DNA of 64,000 nt from RI-106 sp964496875 (GTDB lineage Bacteria; Cyanobacteriota; Vampirovibrionia; Obscuribacterales; Obscuribacteraceae): positions 1 to 64,000 of the forward strand of contig CAZCBH010000014.1 of the NCBI GenBank assembly GCA_964496875.1. The letters are read 5' to 3'. Below, piece after piece: positions 51,175-60,368 of this stretch; the stretch's first letter is position 1, and every line of letters starts with the position of its first letter. A model generated the notes under the pieces. The model was not told where the DNA came from. It made no database searches and saw only the letters and a program-made list of their open reading frames with translations. The position numbers were made by a program, and so were the translations under genes.

Positions 51175-52449
51175 CTAAGTCAGATAGCGAAACCAGAGAT
51201 AGAAAGAGGCTATTGTCAGGGACTCGAGCATGATAAAGCCGCCCACCAGGGTAAACTCCATGAAGCTAAGAGGCATCCCCCGGGAATGGGCCATATCTGC
51301 CACCACGACATTGGCAGTGGCACCGATAAGAGAGCCGTTGCCGCCCAGGCAGGCTCCCAGGGCAAGGGACCACCAGAGGGCATCGCTTGATACCGTATGA
51401 TCCTGCACCGTCCTCACCAGCGGTATCATGGTGGCAGTATAAGGAATATTATCGATAATGGCCGAGAGAATGCCCGAGATCCAGAGAATGGCAAGGGGCA
51501 TGAAGTGAACATTATCACCGGTCCATTTGATGAATTCGTGAGCGAGTAATTCAATCGCACCGGAATGTTCCACTGCACCTACCATAATGAAAAGACCGAT
51601 GAAAAAGAAAATCGTGGTCCATTCCACATCGCTCCAGATACTCTTGCGATTCTCGAACACCAGAAGAAAAGCCGCTCCGGCTAAGGCGATGGTGCCGGCT
51701 TCCAGATTGAGCATGCCATGTAGAGCAAAACCGGTAATCACCATAAGTATGGTAAACAAGGAGACGATCAAAAGCCGCATGTCGGCGATTGCTTCCCGGG
51801 CGGAGAGATCGGACAACTCTTCGGCGGAGACATTATTGCCGGTGAGTTGTTTTCTGTAAATCAGAAAGAGGGTAAGAAGGGTGACGGGCAGGATCATCAG
51901 AACGACCGGTGCCAGGTTGATGACGAAATCATTGAAACTGAGCCTGGCAGCCGAGCCGATCATAATATTGGGTGGGTCGCCTATAAGGGTGGCGGTGCCA
52001 CCAATATTGGAGCAGATGGTCTCGGATATTAAGAATGGAACCGGGCTGACCTTGAGGTGTTGGGCAATTACACAGGTGACGCTACCAAGGAGAAGCACCG
52101 TGGTGACATTGTCGAAAATCGCCGACAAGACCGCGGTCATGAAAGAGAAAATCAGAAGCAGCTTGATCTTGTCGCCTTTCAAACTTCTGGCAACAAAGAT
52201 AGCAAGAGCGTTGAGACCGCCGCTGTGACCGAGAACATTGACGATGATCATCATGCCCACAAGCAAAAAAATCACGTTGAAGTCGATGGAAGAGATAGCC
52301 TGCTGCTGAGTGATACAGTGGCTGACGATCAGAATCGAGGCACCGAGCAGCGCCGTGGCCACCTTCGGAATTCTCTCGAGAACGATAGAGATATAGGCTA
52401 AAAGCAGGATGGCGTTCGGAAAAATAAAAGACCAGTTGATATGAGTCAT
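51175..52449 (-). CDS. ArsB/NhaD-type ion transporter (IT superfamily)
   Basis: 424 residues with about 11 hydrophobic helices. Family marks: FDNVTTVLLLGSV in the first half and ISGILSAIIDNIPYTATMIP in the second (the inverted repeat halves), and NIGGTATLIGDPPNIMIG. These pumps move Na+/H+, arsenite or dicarboxylates; the DNxTT and GDPPN sites are closest to NhaD/P-protein-like members. It follows a small Usp gene by 64 bases, on the same strand, so co-transcription is likely. Confidence 0.88.
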   Translation of the reverse strand: MTHINWSFIFPNAILLLAYISIVLERIPKVATALLGASILIVSHCITQQQAISSIDFNVIFLLVGMMIIVNVLGHSGGLNALAIFVARSLKGDKIKLLLIFSFMTAVLSAIFDNVTTVLLLGSVTCVIAQHLKVSPVPFLISETICSNIGGTATLIGDPPNIMIGSAARLSFNDFVINLAPVVLMILPVTLLTLFLIYRKQLTGNNVSAEELSDLSAREAIADMRLLIVSLFTILMVITGFALHGMLNLEAGTIALAGAAFLLVFENRKSIWSDVEWTTIFFFIGLFIMVGAVEHSGAIELLAHEFIKWTGDNVHFMPLAILWISGILSAIIDNIPYTATMIPLVRTVQDHTVSSDALWWSLALGACLGGNGSLIGATANVVVADMAHSRGMPLSFMEFTLVGGFIMLESLTIASFYLWFRYLT

Positions 52450-52513
52450 GTTTATCGGATATTGGGTCGACCTGCGATCATCGAGACTGGCTGGGCGAAA
52501 ACAAGAGCGCTGA

Positions 52514-52933
52514 TCAACGAACCAGTAACACCGAACAGTTGCAGCCCCGGGCTATTTCTTCGGCCTTTCTGCTGAGCATGCGAGCGAAACGGTTATTCGG
52601 CAGAGAATCGGTCAACACCAGAAGCTCTATGCCGGACTCTTCTATTATCTTCTTGACTCGGGCGGCTTCCCTGGCACCACAATCGAGGGTCTCTATTATT
52701 ACATTGACCCCGGACTCTCTACAGCCATGCTCTGCCGCATGGCGGATTTTATCTATAAAGGATCTGGCCGCTTCGGGTCCGCTCTCCTTTCCAAGGATGC
52801 CCTGACAGATAATCAGACGCAATCCAAGACACTGCTGCCCGGCAAGCATGGTAGCTTCCTGGAGAACTTTCCAGGCAGAACGCTCGTCGGTTATGCAGGC
52901 AACAATCTTCTGCTTTATTAAAGGATCACTCAT
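52514..52933 (-). CDS. UspA-like small protein
   Basis: 139 residues with the Usp fold: KIVACITDERSAWKVLQEA, IELLVLTDSLPNN, CNCSVLLVR. The ATP-binding G-x2-G-x9-G loop is not kept, so it belongs to the group that does not bind ATP. Four Cys (CLGLRLIIC, CGCRE-like) might allow redox response. It is divergent from the CoA-disulfide reductase gene; the two may share control. Confidence 0.75.
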   Translation of the reverse strand: MSDPLIKQKIVACITDERSAWKVLQEATMLAGQQCLGLRLIICQGILGKESGPEAARSFIDKIRHAAEHGCRESGVNVIIETLDCGAREAARVKKIIEESGIELLVLTDSLPNNRFARMLSRKAEEIARGCNCSVLLVR

Positions 52934-52945
52934 ATCTTAAGCCTA

Positions 52946-52961
52946 GATCACAAATGTGATC
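52946..52961. promoter_or_regulatory. 16-bp perfect palindrome, probable operator
   Basis: GATCACA-AA-TGTGATC, followed at 52964-52973 by another TTGTGATAAA. It lies just upstream of the small Usp gene start on the minus strand and about 120 bases before the CoA-disulfide reductase promoter. The halves recall CRP/FNR-type half-sites but in the everted order. Confidence 0.5.
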
Positions 52962-53054
52962 ATCTTGTGATAAAGCCTGGAGCGGTGTTCTCACTGTTTT
53001 CGATCAGCGCAAAAGAATCGAAATTCTTAAAATTTGCTGCGACTGAGACAACCA

Positions 53055-53084
53055 TTCAACCGATTAACGATATAGTTGTATAAT
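53055..53084 (+). promoter_or_regulatory. Promoter of the CoA-disulfide reductase gene
   Basis: -10 is a perfect TATAAT (53079-53084); -35 is TTCAAC (53055-53060), spacer 18. ATG is 34 bases after the -10. Confidence 0.55.
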
Positions 53085-53118
53085 ATTGCCAATTAAATTT
53101 CGAAAGAAGGTAAGCGCC

Positions 53119-54798
53119 ATGGAAAATAAGAAAGAGAGACTCCTGATAGTTGGCGGAGTGGCTGGTGGGGCATCCTGCGCGGCCCGGGCAAGACGCATGA
53201 ACGAAGATGTGGAGATCATCGTCTTCGAGCGCGGCTCCTTCGTCTCCTTCGCCAATTGCGGACTGCCCTATTTTGTCGGCGACGTGATTGAAAATGAGAA
53301 AAACCTTCTGGTTGCCACTCCCCAGTTATTCCGCCAGAGATTCAATATAGAGGTCAGACTGAGAAACGAAGTACTGTCCATAGACAGACAATCCCAAACA
53401 ATAAGAGTAAGGGATCGAGACAGCGGCAGAGATTATGAAGAGCGCTATGACAACCTGGTGCTTGCCACCGGCGCCAGTGCCATCCGTCCACCGGTACCGG
53501 GCATAGATCTGCCGGGTATTTTCACGATCAGAACGATTCCGGAAAGTCGGATGATCCGAAGCTGGCTCAGTGAATACTCTGTCAAGCAAGCGGTGGTGAT
53601 AGGCGGCGGTTTTATCGGGCTCGAAATCACCGAAAATCTGATAAACAAAGACATAGCGGTAAGTATCATCGATAAAGGGGAGCAAATCCTTACTCCCCTT
53701 GATCCGGAGATGACGACCGAAATCGAAAAACGCCTGAATAGTCATGGTGTGCAGCTTTATCTAGGCGAAGGGGTAACAGGCTTCTCGAGTAGAGACAATG
53801 ACAAAAAACTAGTTGTCCATACTGATTCCGGCAAAGCGCTGGAAGCGGATCTTATTATCCTCGGTGTAGGTGTCCGCCCAAACAGCGCCCTGGCAAAAGA
53901 AGCCGGGTTGGAAGTGGGCCCCACCGGCGGTATCGTGGTAACACCATATATGAAGACCAGCGATCCTCATATATGGGCCGTCGGTGATGTCACAGAAAAC
54001 GCCAATTTCGTCACCGGCGAGAAACAAGTGGTGGCATTAGCAGGACCCGCCAATCGGCAGGGCAGAATCGCCGCCGACAATATCTTCGGACAGAAAAGAA
54101 TCTACCGGGGTACCCAGGCCACAGCGGTCTGCGGCATCTTAGGACTGACGGCGGCAGCCACCGGAGTGAATGAAAAAAGCCTGAAAAAAGCCGACATCAA
54201 ATACGAGAAGGTCTATCTCCATCCCGGGCACCACGTAGGATACTACCCAAACGCCAAACCGGTGCATCTTAAGGTGCTCTATGCCAAAGATGACGGCAAG
54301 CTGCTCGGAGCCCAGGCCATTGGCGAAGAAGGCATAGACAAACGCATGGATGTCATATCCATGGCATTGCAACTGGGCGGCACCGTGTTCGATCTCGAAG
54401 AAGCGGAGCTTTGCTACGCACCACAATATGGAGCCGCTAAAGATCCGGTCAATATAGCAGGCATGATCGCAGCCAATCAGCTGCGTGGCTATGCACCGCT
54501 TGCCCACTGGAACAACTTCCAACTGGCGGATTCGAAAAAGAGCTACTTCCTCGATGTCAGGAATCCCTCCGAATATGAAGGTGGACATATTGACAACGCG
54601 GTCAACATTCCCCTGCACGATCTCAGAGAGAGACTGGACGAATTGCCCAAAGACAGACCGATTCTGGTCTATTGCCGGGTCGGCCAGCGTGGCTATTACG
54701 CCACAAGAATGCTTCGAATAAATGGCTTCGACGCCTATAACCTGAGCGGTGGCATCATCACCCGGGGGGATGTAAAGGAACCGGTGCTCAAAGCCTGA
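53119..54798 (+). CDS. CoA-disulfide reductase with rhodanese domain
   Basis: 559 residues. FAD and NAD(P)H domains (GGVAGG near the start, IGGGFIGLEITENL, then AVGDV) with the single redox Cys47 in SFANCGLPY, which forms a mixed disulfide with CoA in this family. Residues 465-555 are a rhodanese domain with active C519 (VYCRVGQRG). CoADR-Rhd fusions reduce CoA disulfide, persulfide or polysulfide and keep redox balance. ATG at 53119 is preferred to 53086; AAGG lies upstream. Confidence 0.93.
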   Translation: MENKKERLLIVGGVAGGASCAARARRMNEDVEIIVFERGSFVSFANCGLPYFVGDVIENEKNLLVATPQLFRQRFNIEVRLRNEVLSIDRQSQTIRVRDRDSGRDYEERYDNLVLATGASAIRPPVPGIDLPGIFTIRTIPESRMIRSWLSEYSVKQAVVIGGGFIGLEITENLINKDIAVSIIDKGEQILTPLDPEMTTEIEKRLNSHGVQLYLGEGVTGFSSRDNDKKLVVHTDSGKALEADLIILGVGVRPNSALAKEAGLEVGPTGGIVVTPYMKTSDPHIWAVGDVTENANFVTGEKQVVALAGPANRQGRIAADNIFGQKRIYRGTQATAVCGILGLTAAATGVNEKSLKKADIKYEKVYLHPGHHVGYYPNAKPVHLKVLYAKDDGKLLGAQAIGEEGIDKRMDVISMALQLGGTVFDLEEAELCYAPQYGAAKDPVNIAGMIAANQLRGYAPLAHWNNFQLADSKKSYFLDVRNPSEYEGGHIDNAVNIPLHDLRERLDELPKDRPILVYCRVGQRGYYATRMLRINGFDAYNLSGGIITRGDVKEPVLKA

Positions 54799-54818
54799 GC
54801 TTCCAAAGCGGTTAAAAT

Positions 54819-54852
54819 AAGCCGAAGATAGAGGGTCCTGTATCTTCGGCTT
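54819..54852 (+). promoter_or_regulatory. Perfect 12-bp hairpin just before the first ATPase gene
   Basis: Arms AAGCCGAAGATA (54819-54830) and TATCTTCGGCTT (54841-54852), loop GAGGGTCCTG. It ends four bases before the ATG at 54856. No ribosome site is found in the gap, but GAGGG lies in the loop. No T-run follows on the plus strand; on the minus strand TTATTTTAA follows. Could be translational control or a terminator for antisense RNA. Confidence 0.5.
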
Positions 54853-54855
54853 GCC

Positions 54856-56061
54856 ATGAGAATCAAAGAGATAAACATAAGCGGCTATCGCTCGCTGAGA
54901 AATTTCACCATCCATCCTGGTCCTATCACTGTCTGTGTCGGACCGAACGGTTCTGGCAAAAGCAATATCTATAACGCGCTCAGACTGCTCAAAGCAGCCG
55001 CCGCAGGCGAATTCGCCCGTTCGATAGTAGCCGAAGGCGGAATGGACTCCATCTTCTGGGCAGGAGAGAGAACCGATGACGAGACCGGCAAAATAAAAAT
55101 TGGCCTGCGCACAGGCGCCATGTCCTACTCTATGCGATTCGGGGTGATGCCCGTCAGTGAACGCAGCAGCGATGGCAGACATGGACGTGGTCTAGATTAT
55201 TTCAAGCAGGACCCGGATATCAAATTCGAACAGGTCGAATTTATGGACCGGGGTAAGGCAATTCCCCTTCTAAAGAGAAAACGCGCTGCAGTAATCGCCA
55301 GAAACATGGAAGGTCGCAGTATTCCCTATGCCCTGCCTCTGGAAAGCGGCGAATCGGTGCTCTCGGCTCTAAGAGAACCCCAGAAGTTTCCAGAGCTTTT
55401 TAAACTGCGCCAGGACTTCTTGAGCTGGCGTTTCTATCATGATTTCAGAACCGATTTAGACTCGCCCATTCGCAAGCCGCAAAAAGCGACGATGACCACA
55501 GTGTTGAGCGATAACGGTCATGACCTCACCTCTGCCATCGCCACCATCTGGGCTGTCGGTGATAGAGAACGCTTCGATAGTTTGATAGATCTGGCTTTTC
55601 CCGGCGCCGCAATAGATCTGGACGAAGAAGATGGCGTTCTCGATATCGCCATGGTCAGCCCCGGACTGTATCGTAAGCTAAGCGCCCGAGAACTCTCGGA
55701 CGGTACTCTGCAATACCTGCTTCTGGTGACCGCTCTGCTCTCTCCGCGACCGGCACCGTTTATGGTGCTGAACGAACCAGAGACCAGTATTCATCAAGAT
55801 CTCATTCCGTCTCTTGCTGAGCTGATAAAAGAAGCCTCTAGAAAGAGTCAGGTCTTCCTCACCACCCACTCTCAAGAACTTGCCTCGGTCTTGAAAAAAG
55901 AATCTAATTGCAGGCTTTTCGAACTGGCCAAAGAAGATGGTGCCACCATCGTCCCCGCAGTTAGATTAGAGGATCAAAAAGATTACGAGGGCGATGAGAA
56001 CGAAGTCGAAGAAGGAGACCTGATGGAAGACTTCGCTGACGACGAAGATGATGAAGATTGA
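54856..56061 (+). CDS. SMC/RecF-like ATPase, first of three tandem paralogs
   Basis: 401 residues of the AAA_21/COG4637-type ATPase group. Walker A GPNGSGKS (29-36), ABC-like signature LSDGTLQYLLL, Walker B FMVLNEPETSIHQDL, and the sensor His in TTHSQEL. The middle part lacks a long coiled coil. The C-terminal tail is very acidic (many Asp/Glu, last 25 residues). Function of the family is unknown; several relatives act in defence or DNA repair. The other two paralogs follow at once. Confidence 0.88.
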   Translation: MRIKEINISGYRSLRNFTIHPGPITVCVGPNGSGKSNIYNALRLLKAAAAGEFARSIVAEGGMDSIFWAGERTDDETGKIKIGLRTGAMSYSMRFGVMPVSERSSDGRHGRGLDYFKQDPDIKFEQVEFMDRGKAIPLLKRKRAAVIARNMEGRSIPYALPLESGESVLSALREPQKFPELFKLRQDFLSWRFYHDFRTDLDSPIRKPQKATMTTVLSDNGHDLTSAIATIWAVGDRERFDSLIDLAFPGAAIDLDEEDGVLDIAMVSPGLYRKLSARELSDGTLQYLLLVTALLSPRPAPFMVLNEPETSIHQDLIPSLAELIKEASRKSQVFLTTHSQELASVLKKESNCRLFELAKEDGATIVPAVRLEDQKDYEGDENEVEEGDLMEDFADDEDDED

Positions 56062-56080
56062 AATCTAGAGATCCTTATCT

Positions 56081-57220
56081 ATGCTCAATTATTTTGCTGT
56101 AAATAACTATCGCTCCATAAAAGACCTGTGGCTTAAACTAGACAGGGTCACGGTCCTGGTCGGAGCGAATGGCTGCGGCAAAAGCAATCTCTATCGAGCG
56201 CTCATGCTGCTCGCCGCCGCCGCCGAAGGGGACCTCGCTCATAAAGTAGCCGAAGAAGGCGGACTTGGCTCGATTAGATTCAGCGGGCCGACTTCAAAAC
56301 ATTTCGATTCTTCCGTAGTCAAACTGGCCATGCGAACTGAGAATCTCAATTATGAGCTGACAATTGGAGGGATTCCACCAGAGTTATCCCGCTCGCCCGG
56401 ATTATTTTCTAAAGACATCGAGATCAAAAGCGAAATATTCTCCCGTCATTCTTTTAGCGGCAAGGCGCCCCAGAAGATATTTCAGCGTAGAAGACAAACA
56501 GCAGAAGGTTTGATTGCCAGTGGAGGCCGCTCCGAATACACCACATTGTTGCGGCATAACAGATCGGTACTAGCCGAAATCATCGACCCGGAGAGCTATC
56601 CTGCCCTCACTGAAATAAGAGAAGAACTTGCCGGCTGGCGTTTCTATCATCGCTTCCGCACGGATAAAGAGGCGCCTGCCAGACAAGCGAACTTTCCGGT
56701 GGCGACCAGAATGCTCAATCAAGATGGAAGCAATCTAGCTGCCACCGTTGCCACCATATTCGAACTGGGTGACAAAGAGCAATTTCTGGAAGCCTTTGAA
56801 AGAGCCTTTCCCAGGACCTATATCCATGTTGAGCAAGAGCGCCTCGGTCTTACTCTCAAAGTGAAATATCCTGGTATAAAAAGACCGCTCGATCTGGGTG
56901 AACTATCGGAAGGCACACTGCAATATCTGCTCTTGCTGGCCGCTTTTCATTCGCTAAATAGACCCGGCTTCATGGTTCTGAACGAGCCCGAGATGAGCAT
57001 TCACGAAGATCTAATGGAACCTCTGGCGGAGCTTATTGTCGAAGCCGCCGCCGATTCTCAAATATGGGTCACCACCCATTCAAAATTGCTCTCGGACTAT
57101 GTCATGGACTTCGGCGGCTATAGCGAAATAGAGCTGTATAGAGATAACGGTGCCACCATCGCACCGGCTCTTGGTCTGGGCGGCTATCGCTTCGAAGCAG
57201 AGGTAGACGATGCTGACTGA
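56081..57220 (+). CDS. SMC/RecF-like ATPase, second of three tandem paralogs
   Basis: 379 residues, same layout: Walker A GANGCGKS (28-35), signature LSEGTLQYLLL, Walker B FMVLNEPEMSIHEDL, and VTTHSKLL. The tail is acidic but shorter. Shares the phrases GWRFYHRFRTDKEAP and SEYTTLLRHN with the third copy more than with the first. Starts 19 bases after the first copy and overlaps the third by 11, so the three are one operon. Confidence 0.88.
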   Translation: MLNYFAVNNYRSIKDLWLKLDRVTVLVGANGCGKSNLYRALMLLAAAAEGDLAHKVAEEGGLGSIRFSGPTSKHFDSSVVKLAMRTENLNYELTIGGIPPELSRSPGLFSKDIEIKSEIFSRHSFSGKAPQKIFQRRRQTAEGLIASGGRSEYTTLLRHNRSVLAEIIDPESYPALTEIREELAGWRFYHRFRTDKEAPARQANFPVATRMLNQDGSNLAATVATIFELGDKEQFLEAFERAFPRTYIHVEQERLGLTLKVKYPGIKRPLDLGELSEGTLQYLLLLAAFHSLNRPGFMVLNEPEMSIHEDLMEPLAELIVEAAADSQIWVTTHSKLLSDYVMDFGGYSEIELYRDNGATIAPALGLGGYRFEAEVDDAD

Positions 57221-58361
57221 ATTCGAGGTGACAAACTTCCGCTCGGTAAAACACATCTATATGAAGATGCGCCCGATAACGGTGATAGTCGGACCGAACG
57301 GCTCGGGCAAAAGCAATTTATATAGATCGCTCAAACTTCTGCAGGAAGCGGCAAGGGGAAGACTGGCTGATGCCATAGCCACCGAAAACGGTATCGCCTC
57401 GGCTATATTCTCCGGTCCCCGGGGAGATAAAAAAAACAATCGCATCAAATTAGCTGTGACCACCGAGAACTATCGCTATGGAATAAGCTTCGGCCGCATT
57501 CCTCTGGGAGTTCGTTACGACGAATCATTCTTCCGTGACGATCTCGATATCAAAAGCGAATCTCTCGAATTTCTGACCAGACAGAAAACCTTCAAAAAAC
57601 TATTGACCCGACGAAGAAGCAGCATAGAAGCGGTGGATAACAATGGCGTCAGAAGCGACTATACCACAACGGTTCCAACCAATGCTTCGGTACTGGGAGG
57701 ACTCGGGGACCCACTGCGCTATCCCGGACTGCATCGATTTAAAATGGAGGTTCTGAGCTGGCGTTTCTACGAAAGTTTCCGGACCGACAAAGAGTCTCCT
57801 TTGCGCCTGCCTCAGCCGGGAGTCTTCAGTGGCGCCCTGGATGCCGCAGGCAACAATCTGGCTGCCACAATCGCCTCGATTGTCACCACAGACGATTCGG
57901 GAGATTTCGAAAACGCCTTAGACGAAGCCTTTCCTGGAACCACTCTCAAGATCAACGCCGGGAGTCAGGGACTGAAGCTTGCCGTCAACTATCCCGGTAT
58001 GGCAAGGTCCTTAGAAGCACCAGAGCTATCGGATGGCACCCTGCAGTATATCGCCTTATTAACCGCACTGCACCCACTGGATCCACCGCCGCTGCTTGCC
58101 ATAAACGAGCCGGAAACCAGCATCCATGCTGATTTGATGGAGCCTTTAGCAAAGGCGATAGTGCGTGCCTCGGAGACCTCACAAATCTGGGTCACCACCC
58201 ACTCCAGACTGCTGAGCGATTATATCCTCGAATATGGTGGCTATGACGAATTGACCCTGGAAAAAATCGACGGTGAAACAGGGGTAGTCGGTCTGGGCAT
58301 CGACGGAAGAATAATCGAAGACCAGGATGATGATGAGGAGGATGAGGATCTCAATCTTTGA
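57210..58361 (+). CDS. SMC/RecF-like ATPase, third of three tandem paralogs
   Basis: 383 residues. Walker A GPNGSGKS (28-35), signature LSDGTLQYIALL, Walker B LLAINEPETSIHADL, VTTHSRLL. Acidic tail (DQDDDEEDEDLNL). GAGGTAGACG before ATG is a fair ribosome site. Its 3' end overlaps the convergent folE gene by 11 bases. A helper nuclease or membrane protein, often seen with such ATPases in defence systems, is not adjacent. Confidence 0.88.
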   Translation: MLTEFEVTNFRSVKHIYMKMRPITVIVGPNGSGKSNLYRSLKLLQEAARGRLADAIATENGIASAIFSGPRGDKKNNRIKLAVTTENYRYGISFGRIPLGVRYDESFFRDDLDIKSESLEFLTRQKTFKKLLTRRRSSIEAVDNNGVRSDYTTTVPTNASVLGGLGDPLRYPGLHRFKMEVLSWRFYESFRTDKESPLRLPQPGVFSGALDAAGNNLAATIASIVTTDDSGDFENALDEAFPGTTLKINAGSQGLKLAVNYPGMARSLEAPELSDGTLQYIALLTALHPLDPPPLLAINEPETSIHADLMEPLAKAIVRASETSQIWVTTHSRLLSDYILEYGGYDELTLEKIDGETGVVGLGIDGRIIEDQDDDEEDEDLNL

Positions 58362-58992
58362 GTAGACTCAAAGCCTCTCTTCTTTGATCTCTATCTTCCG
58401 CCAAAACTCCTTTGAAAACTGTGGTCAAGGTTCTGGCACCGGGCTTTTTGATACCGCGCATAGACATGCAGAAATGTTCTGCGTCCAGTAGAACAGCGAC
58501 ACCAAGGGGATCTATTCCCCGCACTATGGCGTCTGCAATCTCTTCGGTCATCCGCTCCTGAACCTGGGGGCGGCGGGAGGTGAGTTCGACCACTCTTGCC
58601 AACTTCGACAAGCCTGTGACCACACCTTCCCTGGGCAGATAGGCAATGTGAGCCGTGCCTATAAAAGGAACCAGATGGTGCTCGCAGAGACTGTTGAAGC
58701 CAATATCTCTGACCACAACCAGACCTTCGCCCCCTTCTTTGAAGGTACAGGTGATTTCGGAAGCGGCATCGACTCCCACTCCGTAACAGAGTTCTTGAAA
58801 CATCCTGGCGAAGCGAGCCGGGGTTTCCCGAAGCCCTTCCCGGAAGACATTCTCACCAATAGCTTCTAATATCAAAGCTCCTGCCCGGTGCAATTTATCC
58901 TGGTCGACCCTGGCACCGGAACCGGTTTTGGTAACGGATCGCGGCCGGCTCTTCAGCTCCGGCACTTTCAGTTCGCTCAAAGAGACATCCAT
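58351..58992 (-). CDS. folE: GTP cyclohydrolase I
   Basis: 213 residues. It converts GTP to dihydroneopterin triphosphate, the first step to folate or queuosine-type compounds. Zinc ligands C103, H106 (CEHHLVPF) and C175 (HFCMSMRG) are all present, as is QVQERMTEEIADAI. The first 28 residues are an extra tail. It lies downstream of the flavin oxidoreductase gene by 102 bases on the same strand. Confidence 0.96.
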   Translation of the reverse strand: MDVSLSELKVPELKSRPRSVTKTGSGARVDQDKLHRAGALILEAIGENVFREGLRETPARFARMFQELCYGVGVDAASEITCTFKEGGEGLVVVRDIGFNSLCEHHLVPFIGTAHIAYLPREGVVTGLSKLARVVELTSRRPQVQERMTEEIADAIVRGIDPLGVAVLLDAEHFCMSMRGIKKPGARTLTTVFKGVLAEDRDQRREALSLLKD

Positions 58993-59094
58993 AATTTAGA
59001 CTCCTGATTGACAATAGATTCTCTACCAACACCCTAATGTTACAGGAGCGGCATGAACAGAGAATGAACCCGGTTCAATAGGAGAGAAAAGTTC

Positions 59095-60009
59095 TCAAAA
59101 CTTATGACCAAGATATTTGCGAATACCAAAAGCGGCAGCGGTACCAGAGCCCATCGCCCAGGCGATTCTGTCGACGCCGCCACTGATGATATCACCGGCA
59201 CAAAAGACCCCTGCCATAGAGGTGGCGCCATAACGATCACAGACTATATGATCACTCTCGTCCATATCGAGTTGTCCGGCAAAAAGCTCTGTGTTGGGAG
59301 CGTAACCTATCTTGACCACTACATTAGAGCAAGGAATCTCGAACTCCTCGCCGTCTTTGCTTATGAGTGCCCCGGTCAGGGCTTCGGCTCCCAGAAACGC
59401 TCGGATTGAACTATTTTTATGCACGGTGATGCAAGGATTCTCCTCCACCGCCTTTACCACATCAGGTCTCGCCCTGAAACTAGAGGAGCGATGGATCAGA
59501 TGCACCGAAGCGGAGATACTGCCTAGATCAAGCGCGGTAAGTAAGGCACTGTCTCCGCCACCAACCACAATCACAGCCTTTTCTTTCAGTGCATCTTTAT
59601 ATATGCCGCTTCTGTAAAGGATATGATCCGAGATCCGCTCTATGCCCGGGACTTGAAGAGTCCTGACTCTATAGCCGGTGGCAATAGCTAAAGCACGGTA
59701 AGAGACCTTGCCCCGACTGCTCACGACCATTTTATTCTTAAGATCTGCTGATGAGACCGCACAATCGGTTATGAGCCTGTCTGCCACAAGAGTACGAACA
59801 GCCTGGTTGAGAGCGCCCGCCAGGGACTCTCCGTCATTGTGGTAGCCGGTGCAAAGGTTTCTTATAGGGCTGGGTATCTGCTTCAGCTGCCCGCCTGGCG
59901 CACTATCTCTTTCCAGAACAAGAACATCCAGTTTGTTATCGAGACATTCCAGAGCACAGCTCACCCCGGCCGGTCCGGAACCCAGAACAAGGACCTCGGT
60001 CTCTATCAT
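59095..60009 (-). CDS. FAD/NAD(P)-dependent oxidoreductase of the thioredoxin reductase-like group
   Basis: 304 residues. FAD loop GSGPAGVSCALE, NAD(P) loop VGGGDSALLTALDLG, and FCAGDI near the end. The CxxC pair of thioredoxin reductase is not there (LYRSGIYKD at that place), so it resembles ferredoxin/flavodoxin-NADP reductases. ATG at 60009 overlaps the stop of the VOC gene (ATGA), which decides the start over the ATG at 60078. Confidence 0.87.
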   Translation of the reverse strand: MIETEVLVLGSGPAGVSCALECLDNKLDVLVLERDSAPGGQLKQIPSPIRNLCTGYHNDGESLAGALNQAVRTLVADRLITDCAVSSADLKNKMVVSSRGKVSYRALAIATGYRVRTLQVPGIERISDHILYRSGIYKDALKEKAVIVVGGGDSALLTALDLGSISASVHLIHRSSSFRARPDVVKAVEENPCITVHKNSSIRAFLGAEALTGALISKDGEEFEIPCSNVVVKIGYAPNTELFAGQLDMDESDHIVCDRYGATSMAGVFCAGDIISGGVDRIAWAMGSGTAAAFGIRKYLGHKF

Positions 60010-60359
60010 TCTGCCTGATTGAGAGAATAAGGAGTAAGCACTTCGACCACGTTGCCGCCCGGTCCTTTCAGATAGCAAGAGCGGCTGCCGTCCCGGTGCT
60101 GTTTGAGCTTGCCGAATTTCTCGGCGTCGTCTCTGACTATGCCCAGATGAGGCGGATGCTCTTCTTTAACGACAAAAGCAAGTTTGAGGTTGGAGAACTC
60201 GAGCATCGCCCAGGTGGAATCTTTATAAAGCACTTCACAGCGAAAGCGCTCCTGATACCAGGCCACGGCGGCGTCTATGTCGTCCACCTCGAGGGCGAGG
60301 TGATCGATTGCATCCAGCGCTGCTCTGCTTTCGGTACCGATGCTAGAACTCTTATCCAT
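60006..60359 (-). CDS. VOC/glyoxalase-family protein
   Basis: 117 residues, one VOC domain: IDHLALEVDDIDAAVAWYQERF at the start and DGSRSCYLKGPGGNVVEVLTPY at the end. His and Glu at the usual metal positions are kept. It could be an epimerase, lyase or dioxygenase; not predictable. Coupled to the following flavin oxidoreductase through a four-base overlap. Confidence 0.85.
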   Translation of the reverse strand: MDKSSSIGTESRAALDAIDHLALEVDDIDAAVAWYQERFRCEVLYKDSTWAMLEFSNLKLAFVVKEEHPPHLGIVRDDAEKFGKLKQHRDGSRSCYLKGPGGNVVEVLTPYSLNQAE

Positions 60360-60368
60360 AACCCTAGA

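Noticed and set aside
54139..55182. A 347-residue open frame on the minus strand
   Set aside because: It covers the end of the CoA-disulfide reductase and the start of the first ATPase on the other strand; no domain and no initiation signal.
54856..58361. Calling the ATPase trio a known defence system such as Septu or Gabija
   Set aside because: No HNH, UvrD-like helicase or TOPRIM partner lies next to the genes; the ATPases have the general COG4637-like layout.
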